64,000 nucleotides of DNA from Streptomyces sp. NBC_01689 (GTDB lineage Bacteria; Actinomycetota; Actinomycetes; Streptomycetales; Streptomycetaceae), in contig NZ_CP109592.1 of the NCBI RefSeq assembly GCF_036250675.1, positions 7,502,001 through 7,566,000 on the forward strand, given 5' to 3'. The translations under genes were made by a program, and so were the position numbers. The notes under the pieces were generated by a model that saw nothing but the letters and a program-made list of their open reading frames with translations, searched no databases and was not told the DNA's origin. This document shows, piece by piece, positions 44,813-53,920 of this stretch (the first letter of the stretch is position 1; every line of letters begins with the position of its first letter).

Positions 44813-45514
44813 ATGACCAGCACGGTCCCCGCGCTCGGTACCCGTACGGCCGAAGGCTCCGCACTGCAAGCCGTACTCCTCGACATGGACGGCACCCTGG
44901 TGGACACCGAGGGGTTCTGGTGGGACGTCGAGGTCGAGATCTTCAAGACGCTCGGGCACACCCTCGACGAGTCCTGGCGCCAGGTCGTCGTCGGCGGTCC
45001 CATGAGCCGCAGCGCGAACTTCCTGATCGAGGCCACCGGCGCCGACATCACCTTCGACGAGCTCTCGGTGCTGCTGAACGACGGCTTCGAGCGCCGTATC
45101 GGTACGGCCCTGCCGCTGATGCCGGGCGCGTCCCGGCTCCTCGCGGAGCTCGCCGCCCACAGGATTCCCACCGCCCTGGTCTCCGCCTCGCATCGGCGGA
45201 TCATCGACCGGATCCTGGCCTCGCTCGGACCCCAGTACTTCACGCTGACCGTCGCGGGCGACGAGGTGGAGCGCACGAAGCCGTTCCCCGACCCGTACCT
45301 GCTGGCGGCCGCCGGTCTCAGCGCGGACCCGGCCCGCTGCGCGGTGATCGAGGACACCGCCACCGGCGTCGCGGCCGCGGAGGCGGCGGGCTGTCAGGTG
45401 GTCGCCGTACCCTCCGTCGCCCCCATCTCGGCCGCCGCCCGGCGCACGGTCGTGACCTCCCTGGAAGAGGTCGACCTGGCCTTTCTGCGCGGTCTGATGA
45501 CGGAAATGCGCTAG
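44813..45514 (+). CDS. HAD-superfamily hydrolase (phosphatase-like)
   Basis: 233 aa from ATG 44813; CCAGGAGGTG lies about 11 nt upstream. Motif I LLDMDGTLVDTEG (about 22-34) has both catalytic Asp. Motif II is LVSASHRR (about 121), motif III Lys in ERTKPFPDPY (about 150) and motif IV VIEDTATG (about 172). The helical cap between motifs I and II marks subclass I (beta-phosphoglucomutase/phosphatase type). Substrate unknown. It lies behind the metH terminator, so it is separately transcribed. Confidence 0.88.
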   Translation: MTSTVPALGTRTAEGSALQAVLLDMDGTLVDTEGFWWDVEVEIFKTLGHTLDESWRQVVVGGPMSRSANFLIEATGADITFDELSVLLNDGFERRIGTALPLMPGASRLLAELAAHRIPTALVSASHRRIIDRILASLGPQYFTLTVAGDEVERTKPFPDPYLLAAAGLSADPARCAVIEDTATGVAAAEAAGCQVVAVPSVAPISAAARRTVVTSLEEVDLAFLRGLMTEMR

Positions 45515-45959
45515 GCGTTCACCCAGCGTGCGGATCCGAATGATCGGATTGCCGCGGCGTATCCGCGGGTAGGCGGAACGGAGTCGCCGCGAAGAATTCG
45601 ATCTGTGGGCGGATGGCCGAATTCCGGTACACCGCAGCCAAGTTGGTCATGTGATGTTCGTCACGTGACAGAGGGTCGACAGAGTGGTCGCAGTGTGCCG
45701 TTGTCCCCTTTTCGGGGGTGATCGGGACGTCCTTGTGTCCTGATTGGTGGAACGCTGCACGAATCCTTCCGCTGTCGGGTTATCGGTGCGTCCACGCCCG
45801 GTTTCGCTGCGTGATGGGAACTCAACTCCGGTCTCTGCCGGGTGTACTGGCGGTGCGGACTAATGTCAGCGCGAGAACCTCGCCATAACCCCCGTGACTC
45901 GCCCGCACCACCCCTGTTTGGCGTGTACACGGACACGACAGCTCTGGAGAAACTCGAGC
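45515..45959. promoter_or_regulatory. Upstream region of tandem peptide-binding protein genes; no gene seen
   Basis: 445 nt, less GC-rich than its surroundings. GTCACGTGAC at 45660-45669 is a perfect 10-bp palindrome. A partial copy, GTCATGTGA, lies 14 nt before it (45647), which suggests a paired regulator site. An in-frame minus-strand ORF here has no family resemblance. Confidence 0.4.
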
Positions 45960-47567
45960 ATGAACCGCAAGACTTTGGTGCTGCCGGCCGTTGTGGGTCT
46001 GCTCGCCCCGGTGCTCGCCGCGTGCGGCGGTTCCGACAGCGGGGGCAACGGCGGCGACCCGATCGTCGTCGGCACCACGGACCGGTTCTCCGCGTCGAAG
46101 GACGCCCCGGCTCCTCTCGACCCGGCGTACGCGTACGACGTCGGCACCTGGAACATCTTGCGTCAGACGGTGCAGACGCTGATGGTCCAGCCCCGTGGTG
46201 ACGGCGATCCCCAGCCCGAAGCCGCCGAGAGCTGCGGTTTCACCGACTCCGGCAACGAGCGCTACGCCTGCAAGCTGCGCGAGGGCCTGAAGTTCGCGAG
46301 CGGCGACCCGATCACCGCCAAGGACGTGAAGTTCTCGATCGACCGCGCCCTGGCCATCAAGGCCGACAGTGGTGTGTTCGCGCTGCTGTCCACCATCGAC
46401 ACCGTCGAGGCGCAGGGCGACCGCGAGGTGATCTTCCACCTCAAGAGCGCGGACGCGACCTTCCCGTTCAAGCTGTCGACCCCGGTCGCCGGCATCGTGA
46501 ACCCCAAGGACTACGAGAAGGACAAGCTGCGCGACGGCTTCCAGGTCGACGGCTCGGGTCCGTACACCCTTGAGGCCGACGTCAAGGGCGACGCGGCGGT
46601 CAAGGTCGTCTTCACCAAGAACCCGAACTACAAGGGTCTGTTGAAGCCGAAGAACAGCAAGGTCGAGATGCGGTCCTTCGACAGCGCCGACGCCATGGGC
46701 GCCGCGCTCAACAAGGGCGACATCGACCTGATGACCCGTTCGATGACGCCGGACCAGATCCAGAAGCTCGGCAACCTGGGCACCGACAGCAAGATCAACC
46801 TCGTCGAGATGCCCGGCCTCGAGATCCGCTACCTCGGCTTCAACACCGACGACCCGTCGGTGAAGAGCAAGGCCGTCCGGCAGGCGATGGCCGAGGTCGT
46901 CAACCGCGGCGAGCTGGTCTCCAAGGTGTACGGCTCCCAGGCCGAGCCGCTGTACTCGCTCGTCCCGGCCACCATCACCGGTCACTCGAACTCGTTCTTC
47001 AACAAGTACGGCGACCCGAGCGCCTCCCGGGCGGCCACGACGCTGTCCAAGGCCGGCATCACCACGCCGGTGAAGCTCACCCTGCACTACACGACCGACC
47101 ACTACGGCTCGGCCACCAAGCCGGAGTTCGAGGTGCTGCAGCAGCAGCTCAACGCCACCGGCCTGTTCCAGGTCCAGATCAAGGGCACGCCCTGGGAGTC
47201 GTTCCGCCCGGCCGAGAAGAAGGGCGAGTACCAGGTCTACGGCATGGGCTGGTTCCCCGACTTCCCGGACGCCGACAACTACCTGGCGCCGTTCCTCGAC
47301 AAGGACAACACCCTCGGCTCCCCGTACGTGAACTCCAAGATCCGCGGCTCGCTGATCCCGGACTCGCGTCGCGAGGCCGACCGTCTGACCGCGTCGAAGA
47401 GCCTCACGACCATCCAGGACATAGTGGCCGACGATGTCCCGATCCTTCCGTTGTGGCAGGGTAAGCAGTACATCGCCGCACGGGACGACATCACGGGCGC
47501 CGAGTGGGCCCTGAACTCCTCCTCGACGCTGCAGCTGTGGGAGCTCGGTCGCGGCGTGGGCAGCTGA
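45960..47567 (+). CDS. Peptide/nickel-type ABC substrate-binding lipoprotein (SBP family 5)
   Basis: 535 aa from ATG 45960. Lipoprotein signal MNRKTLVLPAVVGLLAPVLAACGG with lipobox LAAC, Cys22. The body is a DppA/OppA-type cluster C protein: EAAESC...YACKLREGLKFASGDPITAKDVKFSID (about 85-125) is the SBP_bac_5 signature. Mature form tethered outside the membrane, binding peptides or similar solutes. It lies 65 nt upstream of a paralogue of the same size and no permease or ATPase gene is nearby, so it must use a transporter encoded elsewhere or have a sensing role. Confidence 0.9.
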   Translation: MNRKTLVLPAVVGLLAPVLAACGGSDSGGNGGDPIVVGTTDRFSASKDAPAPLDPAYAYDVGTWNILRQTVQTLMVQPRGDGDPQPEAAESCGFTDSGNERYACKLREGLKFASGDPITAKDVKFSIDRALAIKADSGVFALLSTIDTVEAQGDREVIFHLKSADATFPFKLSTPVAGIVNPKDYEKDKLRDGFQVDGSGPYTLEADVKGDAAVKVVFTKNPNYKGLLKPKNSKVEMRSFDSADAMGAALNKGDIDLMTRSMTPDQIQKLGNLGTDSKINLVEMPGLEIRYLGFNTDDPSVKSKAVRQAMAEVVNRGELVSKVYGSQAEPLYSLVPATITGHSNSFFNKYGDPSASRAATTLSKAGITTPVKLTLHYTTDHYGSATKPEFEVLQQQLNATGLFQVQIKGTPWESFRPAEKKGEYQVYGMGWFPDFPDADNYLAPFLDKDNTLGSPYVNSKIRGSLIPDSRREADRLTASKSLTTIQDIVADDVPILPLWQGKQYIAARDDITGAEWALNSSSTLQLWELGRGVGS

Positions 47568-47632
47568 TCGGTCCTCCGGGGGCGTCGGCCGCCCCGGACC
47601 GGCATCCGCCGGACCGGCGCCCCAGAGAACCA

Positions 47633-49234
47633 ATGACAAGGCACCTCCTCGTGAACATGCGCAACCAATGGCCGGTCCTGTCCATAGCGACGGGGCTGGC
47701 CATCGGCCTGCTCGCCGGCTGTGGCTCGGAAACGGGCGGCACCGGGGGCACCGGCTCCTCCCTCGTGATCGGTATGTCCGACGACGTCCTGGCCACCGAC
47801 CCGGCCTCCGGGTACGACCCCGGGTCCTGGCTGTTGTTCGACAACGTTTTCCAGACCCTGCTGAGCTTCGCCAACGGCGCGACGGAGCCGACGCCCGAAG
47901 CCGCCGAGAAGTGCTCCTTCTCGGGCACCGGGACCACCGTCTACACCTGCACCCTCCGGGACGGCCTGAAGTTCAGCAACGGTGACCCGCTCACCTCGAA
48001 GGACGTCAAGTTCTCCTTCGACCGCACGCTGGACATCGCCGACCCCAACGGCCCCGCGGTCATGTTCCCCATGCTCGACTCGGTGCGGACCCCGGACGCC
48101 AGGACCGTCGTCTTCAAGCTCAAGTACGGTGACGCCACCTTCCCGAGCAAGATCGCCTCGGGCGCCGGATCGATCGTGGACCACCGGCAGTACGTGGGCG
48201 ACCAGCTGCGCCGGGACCACCGGGCGGTCGGTTCGGGCCCGTACAAACTCGACTCCTTCGGCAAGGACCAGGCCGTCTTCTCGGTCAACGGCAGCTACCG
48301 GGGCACCGCCAAGGTCAAGAACTCCGGCGTCACCCTGAAGTTCTTCCACGACGACCAGGCGGCCCTCAGGGCTGCGGTGCTGGACCACCGGATCGACGTC
48401 GCCTACCGGGGTCTGGACGCCGACGGCATCGCGGACATCACCGACGGCACCGCCACGGGCAAGGGCGTCGACGTCGTCCAGGGCAGCAGCGCCGAGGTGC
48501 AGCACCTGGTCTTCAACATGCACGACCCGGTGGCCGGAAAGCTCGGAGTGCGCAAGGCCATCGCCCACCTCCTCGACCGCGACGCCCTCGTCAGCAAGGT
48601 CTACCAGGGCACGGCGGCGCCGCTCTACTCGATCATCCCGGCCGGGATCACGGGGCACGACACGGCCTTCTCCGACACCTACGGCCCCCGCCCGTCGAAG
48701 GCGCAGGCCGCGGCGGCCCTCAAGGACGAGGGCATCACCGGCAAGGTCTCCCTCACCCTCTGGTCGACCCCGTCGCGCTACGGTCCGGCCACCGACGAGG
48801 AGTTCAAGGCGATCGCCCAGCAGCTCAACGCCAGCGGGCTGTTCCACGCGACCGTCAAGTCCGTCCCCTTCAGCCGGTACGAGAAGGACGTCGCGCACGG
48901 CAAGTACGGCGTCTACGTGAAGGGCTGGGTGCCCGACTACCCGGACCCGGACAACTTCACGGCCCCGTTCTTCGGCAAGGGCAACGTGCTGCAGAACAAC
49001 TACTCCAACAGCACCATCACCGGTCGGCTCATCCCGAAGACGGCCGTTCAGCAGAATCGTTCCGCCACCGAGGCCGACTACGGCAGGCTCCAGGGCATCG
49101 TGGCCGATCAGCTCCCGGTCATCCCGGTCTGGCAGGCCAAGCAGTACGCGGTCGCCGGGGAGAACGTCTACGGCGTGGAGAACTGCCTCGACACCTCGAC
49201 CGTGTTCCGGTTCTGGGAGATCAGCAAGGACTGA
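47633..49234 (+). CDS. Second SBP family 5 lipoprotein, paralogue of the preceding gene
   Basis: 533 aa from ATG 47633 (a later ATG at 47657, MRNQWPVLSIATG, gives a more usual signal peptide). Lipobox LLAGC. The same signature region is kept (TCTLRDGLKFSNGDPLTSKDVKFSFD), with the same spacing and the same C-terminal order (PVIPVWQAKQYAV). The two genes are clearly related by duplication but diverged. There is a pair of 19-bp hairpins behind it. Confidence 0.88.
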   Translation: MTRHLLVNMRNQWPVLSIATGLAIGLLAGCGSETGGTGGTGSSLVIGMSDDVLATDPASGYDPGSWLLFDNVFQTLLSFANGATEPTPEAAEKCSFSGTGTTVYTCTLRDGLKFSNGDPLTSKDVKFSFDRTLDIADPNGPAVMFPMLDSVRTPDARTVVFKLKYGDATFPSKIASGAGSIVDHRQYVGDQLRRDHRAVGSGPYKLDSFGKDQAVFSVNGSYRGTAKVKNSGVTLKFFHDDQAALRAAVLDHRIDVAYRGLDADGIADITDGTATGKGVDVVQGSSAEVQHLVFNMHDPVAGKLGVRKAIAHLLDRDALVSKVYQGTAAPLYSIIPAGITGHDTAFSDTYGPRPSKAQAAAALKDEGITGKVSLTLWSTPSRYGPATDEEFKAIAQQLNASGLFHATVKSVPFSRYEKDVAHGKYGVYVKGWVPDYPDPDNFTAPFFGKGNVLQNNYSNSTITGRLIPKTAVQQNRSATEADYGRLQGIVADQLPVIPVWQAKQYAVAGENVYGVENCLDTSTVFRFWEISKD

Positions 49235-49239
49235 CCGGA

Positions 49240-49285
49240 CGTACGGGGCCGTCCGCGTGCGCCCGTACGCGGACGGCCCCGTACG
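49240..49285 (+). terminator. Terminator of the SBP gene pair
   Basis: Perfect 19-bp stem, 49240-49258 with 49267-49285, 8-nt loop, 5 nt after the stop. Confidence 0.85.
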
Positions 49286-49304
49286 CGGATGCCCTGGGGA
49301 ACAG

Positions 49305-49349
49305 CCGTGGGCGCCTTCCTCCGTACGTCCCGGAGGAAGGCGCCCACGG
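49305..49349 (-). terminator. Terminator of the NarL-type regulator
   Basis: Perfect 19-bp stem, 49305-49323 with 49331-49349, 7-nt loop, 10 nt beyond the regulator's stop on the minus strand. It sits only 19 nt from the terminator of the convergent gene. Confidence 0.85.
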
Positions 49350-49359
49350 CCGCGCGGAC

Positions 49360-50031
49360 TCACTGCGCGCCGGGGCGCACCAACCCGCTCTCGTACGCGT
49401 ACACCGCGGCCTGCACCCGGTCCCGCAGACCCAGCTTGGTGAGGACGTGGCCCACATGCGTCTTGACGGTGGTCTCGCTGACGAAGAGGTCGGCGGCGAT
49501 CTCCGCGTTCGACAGGCCGCGCGCCACCAGCTTCAGGACCTCCACCTCGCGCTCGGTGAGGGTGTGCAGGGTGTCGGGCACCGGCTCGTCACCGGACGGC
49601 AGATGACCCGCGTACTTGTCCAGGAGCCGGCGCGTGATGCTCGGGGCGAGCATCGCCTCGCCCGCGGCGACGACCCGGATCGCCTGCACCAGCTCGTTGG
49701 CCGGAGCGTCCTTCAGAAGGAAACCGCTGGCGCCCGCGCGCAGCGCCTCCACCACGTACTCGTCGAGGTCGAAGGTGGTGAGGACGAGCACCTTCGCCGG
49801 ACCGTCGCGCCCGGGGCCGGTGATCTGCCGGGTCGCCTCCACCCCGTCCATCCGCGGCATGCGGATGTCCATCAGAACCACATCGGGCTGCAGGGCACGC
49901 ACCTGATCCAGTGCCTGGAGACCGTCACCGGCCTCGCCGACGACCGCCAGATCCTGCTCGGCCTCCAGAATCATCCGGAAGCCGGTACGCAGCAGCGGCT
50001 GGTCGTCGACCAGTAGGACGCGGATGGCCAC
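49360..50031 (-). CDS. NarL/LuxR-family response regulator, orphan
   Basis: 223 aa from GTG 50031 with AAGGAGA upstream. Receiver domain 1-120: acidic pocket DDQP (about 9-12), phospho-acceptor Asp in VVLMDIRMPRMDG (about 54), Lys in FLLKDAP (about 104). The LuxR-type helix-turn-helix (about 155-215) has LTEREVEVLKLVARGLSNAEIA and VSETTVKTHVGHVLTKL. No histidine kinase gene lies in the neighbourhood, so its partner is unknown. The tandem hairpins isolate it from the SBP genes. Confidence 0.92.
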   Translation of the reverse strand: MAIRVLLVDDQPLLRTGFRMILEAEQDLAVVGEAGDGLQALDQVRALQPDVVLMDIRMPRMDGVEATRQITGPGRDGPAKVLVLTTFDLDEYVVEALRAGASGFLLKDAPANELVQAIRVVAAGEAMLAPSITRRLLDKYAGHLPSGDEPVPDTLHTLTEREVEVLKLVARGLSNAEIAADLFVSETTVKTHVGHVLTKLGLRDRVQAAVYAYESGLVRPGAQ

Positions 50032-50045
50032 GTAAGTCTCCTTCG

Positions 50046-50954
50046 CTAGTCCGGCCCCATTCTGCCCTGCTCGGTACCGCCCGACTCGGGCGCCCTGACC
50101 GGGAGCGGATACGGCGGGGGAGTACCGCCGAATTCCGGACACACCGCCTGGTGGTCGCACCAGCCGCACAGTTTGGTGGGACGCGGCCGCCAGTCACCCG
50201 TCTCGGTGGCCTCCCGGATCGCCTCCCACAGCGCGAGCAGCTTGCGCTCCACCCGCTCCAGGTCCGCGATCGCCGGGTCGTACGTCAGCACGTCGCCGCT
50301 GCCCAGGTAGACGAGCTGGAGGCGGCGCGGGACCACTCCCTTCAGCCGCCACACCACGAGGGCGTAGAACTTCATCTGGAACAACGCGCCCTCGGCGTAC
50401 TCGGGCCGGGGGGCCTTGCCCGTCTTGTAGTCGACGATCCTGACCTCGCCGGTCGGCGCCACGTCGACCCGGTCGATGATGCCGCGCAGCTTCAGCCCGG
50501 AGTCGAGCCGGGCCTCGACGAACAGCTCGCGCTCCGCGGGTTCGAGCCGGGTGGGGTCCTCCAGGCTGAACCAGCGCTCCACCAGACTCTCCGCCTCGCC
50601 GAGCCAGCGCGCCAGGCGCTCGCCCTCGGGGTCGTCGGCGAACAGCTCCACGACCTCGGGGCGGCTCTCGCGCAGCCGGTCCCACTGCGCGGGGATGAGG
50701 GACTTGGCCCGCGGGACCGTCCGCTCCGTCGCCGGGGCGTCGAAGAGCCGCTCCAGCACCGCGTGCACCAGCGTGCCGCGGGTGGCCGCCTCGCTCGGCT
50801 TCTCGGGGAGCTTGTCGATCACCCGGAACCGGTAGAGCAGCGGGCACTGCATGAAGTCGCCGGCGCGCGAGGGCGAGAGCGACGCCGGCGGCACGGCGGC
50901 CGTGACGGCCGCGGTCGGCTCGGGCGGCACGGCGCCCTCGGTGCTGGTCTCCAT
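50046..50954 (-). CDS. RecB-family exonuclease (PD-(D/E)XK, Cas4-like fold)
   Basis: 302 aa. Nuclease motifs: SPSRAGDFMQCPLLYRFR (about 27-44), GTLVHAVLERLFD (about 60), the catalytic GIIDRVDVAPTGEVRIVDYKTGK with Asp and the DYKTGK Lys (about 158-180), and a C-terminal cysteine cluster KLCGWCDHQAVCPEF. That cluster with the N-terminal Cys could hold a 4Fe-4S centre, as in AddB/Cas4 nucleases. Expected cytosolic DNA exonuclease in repair. Sits 14 nt from the regulator; divergent from the S2P gene. Confidence 0.88.
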   Translation of the reverse strand: METSTEGAVPPEPTAAVTAAVPPASLSPSRAGDFMQCPLLYRFRVIDKLPEKPSEAATRGTLVHAVLERLFDAPATERTVPRAKSLIPAQWDRLRESRPEVVELFADDPEGERLARWLGEAESLVERWFSLEDPTRLEPAERELFVEARLDSGLKLRGIIDRVDVAPTGEVRIVDYKTGKAPRPEYAEGALFQMKFYALVVWRLKGVVPRRLQLVYLGSGDVLTYDPAIADLERVERKLLALWEAIREATETGDWRPRPTKLCGWCDHQAVCPEFGGTPPPYPLPVRAPESGGTEQGRMGPD

Positions 50955-51129
50955 GTCCCAAGACCTTACGGCCCGCCACTGACAGTGAGTGCACGCGAGG
51001 GACCTGTGCGACGGCGCGGAGAACAGAGGGGGTGCCGGGGCGGAACGTGTCGCGACCGACGCATACCATCGAGCACAGACCCTGCTCCGTGTGACCGGGA
51101 GCGGGAGACGCTTCGAACGAGGGGACATC

Positions 51130-52842
51130 GTGGACGAGAGCGGCGGGAGCGGGCAGCCGCGATCCGGCACCGACGAAGCGACCGAGCGCCACGAGGGGCC
51201 CCAGGTCCCCGCGGGCCCGGCCGCCGACGCCACGCGCTCCGGACCTGACCGGCACGAGCCCCCCGCGGGGCAGGCACCCACCGACCCGGACGCCCCCGCC
51301 CCCGACCCGGCCCGCCCGCATCCTGAGGCGCCGGCCGGCCCCGCACCGCACGGCGCCTCCGGGGACGGACCGGCGACGAGCACCCCGCCCACCGGACCGG
51401 CCGCACCGCGCGACGCCCCTGACCACCGGCCGGGCCCGGACGGCGACACCTCCGCAGGGACGGCACGGCCCGCGGACACCGCGCCGGACCACGGGACACC
51501 TGAAGAGGCCTCTGCCGGAGCCGGAACCGGCCCCGGCGCCGCGTCGCCGCAGCGGGCGCACGGCCGGCCCGACACCGGCACGGACCCCTCCGCGCACCAC
51601 CGCACCCTCGCCCACTCCGGCACCGGCGGGGACGGCGGGACCGGCGTGGACGGCGGCCCCGGCCGGCCGAAGCCCCCGCGGCGGGGCCGGGAGCCCGGCG
51701 GCGGTCTTCTGATGGGGCGTCCGTTCGGCGTACCGGTGTACGTCGCGCCCAGCTGGTTCCTCGTGGCCGCGCTGATCACCTGGGTGTTCGGCGGCCAGCT
51801 CGACCGCGTGCTGCCCGAACTCGGCGCCCTGCGCTACCTCGTCTCCCTCTTCTTCGCGGTCGCCTTCTACGCTTCCGTCCTGGTCCACGAACTGGCCCAC
51901 ACGGTCGCCGCCCTGCGCTTCAAGCTGCCGGTCCGCCGGATCCAGCTGCAGTTCTTCGGCGGGGTGTCCGAGATCGAGAAGGAGGCCGAGACCCCGGGCC
52001 GCGAGTTCGTGCTGGCCTTCGTCGGACCGCTGCTCTCCCTCGTCCTCTCCGGCCTCTTCTACCTCGCCATGCTCGCCGTCGAGCCCGGCACCGTCCCCGG
52101 CGTCCTGCTGGCCGGCCTGATGATCTCCAACCTGATCGTGGCCGCCTTCAACCTGCTTCCCGGCCTGCCCCTGGACGGCGGCCGGATGCTGCGCGCCGTC
52201 GTCTGGAAGATCACCGGCAGGCCGATGAGCGGCACCGTCGCGGCCGCCTGGGTCGGCCGCGCGCTCGCCGTCTCCGTCCTGATCGGACTGCCCCTGCTCA
52301 CCCAGTCCGGAGCGCTCGGCGAGACCCAGGACAACATCGGCGGCATGGACACGGTCACCGACGCCCTGCTGGCCGCGATCCTCGCCGCGATCATCTGGAC
52401 CGGCGCCGGCAACAGCCTCCGCATGGCCCGTCTGCGCGAGCACCTGCCCGAACTGCGGGCCCGCTCGCTCACCCGGCGAGCAGTCCCGGTCGAGACCAGC
52501 ACCCCCCTCTCCGAGGCGCTGCGCCGCGCCAACGACGCGGGTGCCCGCGCCCTGGTCGTCGTCGACTCGGACGGCGAGCCCCTCTCCCTGGTGCGCGAGG
52601 CCGCCATTGTCGGCGTACCGGAGCACCGCCGCCCCTGGGTCGCCGTCAGCGGCCTCGCCCAGGACATCACCGACGGCATGCGCGTCTCCGCCGAGCTCGC
52701 GGGCGAGCCCCTCCTCGACGTACTGCGCGCGACCCCCGCGACCGAGTACCTGGTGGTGGAGGAGTCCGGCGAGATCTACGGCGTCCTCTCGGCCGCCGAC
52801 GTGGAGCGGGCCTTCGTCAAGGCGATGGCCAGGCCCTCCTGA
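51130..52842 (+). CDS. Site-2 protease (M50) with C-terminal CBS domains
   Basis: 570 aa from GTG 51130. About 195 disordered residues rich in Pro/Ala/Asp/Gly come first; then MGRPFGVPVYVAPSW starts the membrane protease. Zinc motif HELAH is at 253-257 and the third ligand Asp in NLLPGLPLDGG near 345. About six helices follow, then two CBS motifs (about 455-565: ETSTPLSEALRRANDAGARALVVVD and EYLVVEESGEIYGVLSAADV). Rip3-like enzymes cleave membrane-bound regulators; CBS domains would sense adenine nucleotides. It precedes the tRNA methyltransferase gene. Confidence 0.9.
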   Translation: MDESGGSGQPRSGTDEATERHEGPQVPAGPAADATRSGPDRHEPPAGQAPTDPDAPAPDPARPHPEAPAGPAPHGASGDGPATSTPPTGPAAPRDAPDHRPGPDGDTSAGTARPADTAPDHGTPEEASAGAGTGPGAASPQRAHGRPDTGTDPSAHHRTLAHSGTGGDGGTGVDGGPGRPKPPRRGREPGGGLLMGRPFGVPVYVAPSWFLVAALITWVFGGQLDRVLPELGALRYLVSLFFAVAFYASVLVHELAHTVAALRFKLPVRRIQLQFFGGVSEIEKEAETPGREFVLAFVGPLLSLVLSGLFYLAMLAVEPGTVPGVLLAGLMISNLIVAAFNLLPGLPLDGGRMLRAVVWKITGRPMSGTVAAAWVGRALAVSVLIGLPLLTQSGALGETQDNIGGMDTVTDALLAAILAAIIWTGAGNSLRMARLREHLPELRARSLTRRAVPVETSTPLSEALRRANDAGARALVVVDSDGEPLSLVREAAIVGVPEHRRPWVAVSGLAQDITDGMRVSAELAGEPLLDVLRATPATEYLVVEESGEIYGVLSAADVERAFVKAMARPS

Positions 52843-52961
52843 GCCGCCCGCGGGGGCCGCGCGCCCCGACGGGCGGTGCCCGGACGCGGCGCCGCCACCG
52901 GCCCGGCGCCCGGGGCGGCGGCCCGGCGGCGCCCATGGTCGGCGCCCCGCGCGGGGACCGG

Positions 52962-52967
52962 TAGGCT
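52962..52967 (+). promoter_or_regulatory. -10 hexamer TAGGCT for leaderless trmI
   Basis: TAGGCT ends 6 nt before ATG 52974, with no Shine-Dalgarno, so the mRNA is probably leaderless. Confidence 0.5.
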
Positions 52968-52973
52968 GTTCGC

Positions 52974-53876
52974 ATGTCCGAACCGACCGGTGCCGCCCGC
53001 AGGCGCGGGCCCTTCAAGGTCGGGGACCAGGTTCAGCTGACCGACCCCAAGGGCCGCCACTACACGTTCACGCTCGAGGCCGGGAAGAACTTCCACACCC
53101 ACAAGGGTTCCTTCCCGCACGACGAGCTGATCGGTGCTCCCGAGGGCAGCGTTGTCCGCACCACGGGGAACGTCGCCTATCTCGCGCTGCGCCCCCTGCT
53201 CCCCGACTACGTCCTGTCCATGCCCCGCGGCGCCGCCGTGGTCTACCCCAAGGACGCGGGGCAGATCCTGGCCTTCGCGGACATCTTCCCCGGCGCGCGC
53301 GTCGTGGAGGCGGGCGTCGGCTCCGGCTCACTCAGCAGCTTCCTGCTGCGCGCCATCGGTGACCAGGGCATGCTGCACTCCTACGAGCGCCGCGAGGACT
53401 TCGCGGAGATCGCCCAGCAGAACGTGGAGCGCTACTTCGGCGGTCCGCACCCCGCCTGGCAGCTCACCGTGGGCGACCTCCAGGACAACCTGAGCGACAC
53501 CGAGGTCGACCGCGTCATCCTCGACATGCTCGCCCCCTGGGAGTGCCTGGAGGCCGTCTCCAAGGCGCTTGTCCCCGGCGGCATCCTCTGCTGCTACGTG
53601 GCGACGACCACCCAGCTCGCGCGGACCGTCGAGTCCATCCGCGAGATCGGCTCCTTCAACGAACCGACCGCCTGGGAGTCGATGATCCGCAACTGGCACA
53701 TCGAGGGCCTCGCCGTCCGCCCGGACCACCGGATGATCGGGCACACCGGGTTCCTGCTCACCGCCCGCCGCCTCGCGGACGGCGTCGAGCCGCCCATGCG
53801 CCGGCGCCGCCCCGCCAAGGGCGCCTACGGCGAGGACTACGCCGGCCCCAACGCCGACGGCGGCACCGCCCGCTGA
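52974..53876 (+). CDS. trmI: tRNA (adenine-58-N1)-methyltransferase
   Basis: 300 aa. An N-terminal beta-barrel (about 1-70) precedes a class I methyltransferase. SAM motif I is VVEAGVGSGSLSSFLLRAIG (about 105-124), with HSYERREDFAEIAQQN holding the ribose-binding Glu, and DRVILDMLAPWE is the catalytic motif (about 180). This is the TrmI family that makes m1A58 (and m1A57 in archaea) in the T-loop of tRNAs; it works as a tetramer. In many actinomycetes it neighbours the proteasome ATPase gene, as here. Confidence 0.93.
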   Translation: MSEPTGAARRRGPFKVGDQVQLTDPKGRHYTFTLEAGKNFHTHKGSFPHDELIGAPEGSVVRTTGNVAYLALRPLLPDYVLSMPRGAAVVYPKDAGQILAFADIFPGARVVEAGVGSGSLSSFLLRAIGDQGMLHSYERREDFAEIAQQNVERYFGGPHPAWQLTVGDLQDNLSDTEVDRVILDMLAPWECLEAVSKALVPGGILCCYVATTTQLARTVESIREIGSFNEPTAWESMIRNWHIEGLAVRPDHRMIGHTGFLLTARRLADGVEPPMRRRRPAKGAYGEDYAGPNADGGTAR

Positions 53877-53920
53877 TCCCGCCGGCGTCCCCGCCGAGCG
53901 GCCGATCCAACGCTCCACCC

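Noticed and set aside
45661..45936. A 91-codon minus-strand ORF upstream of the binding-protein genes
   Set aside because: Composition is arginine/serine-rich with no family resemblance, and it covers the promoter region of the plus-strand operon.
50989..51129. A longer start for the site-2 protease
   Set aside because: The added residues would overlap the divergent nuclease promoter, and GTG 51130 begins the natural frame; the 5' extension has no support.
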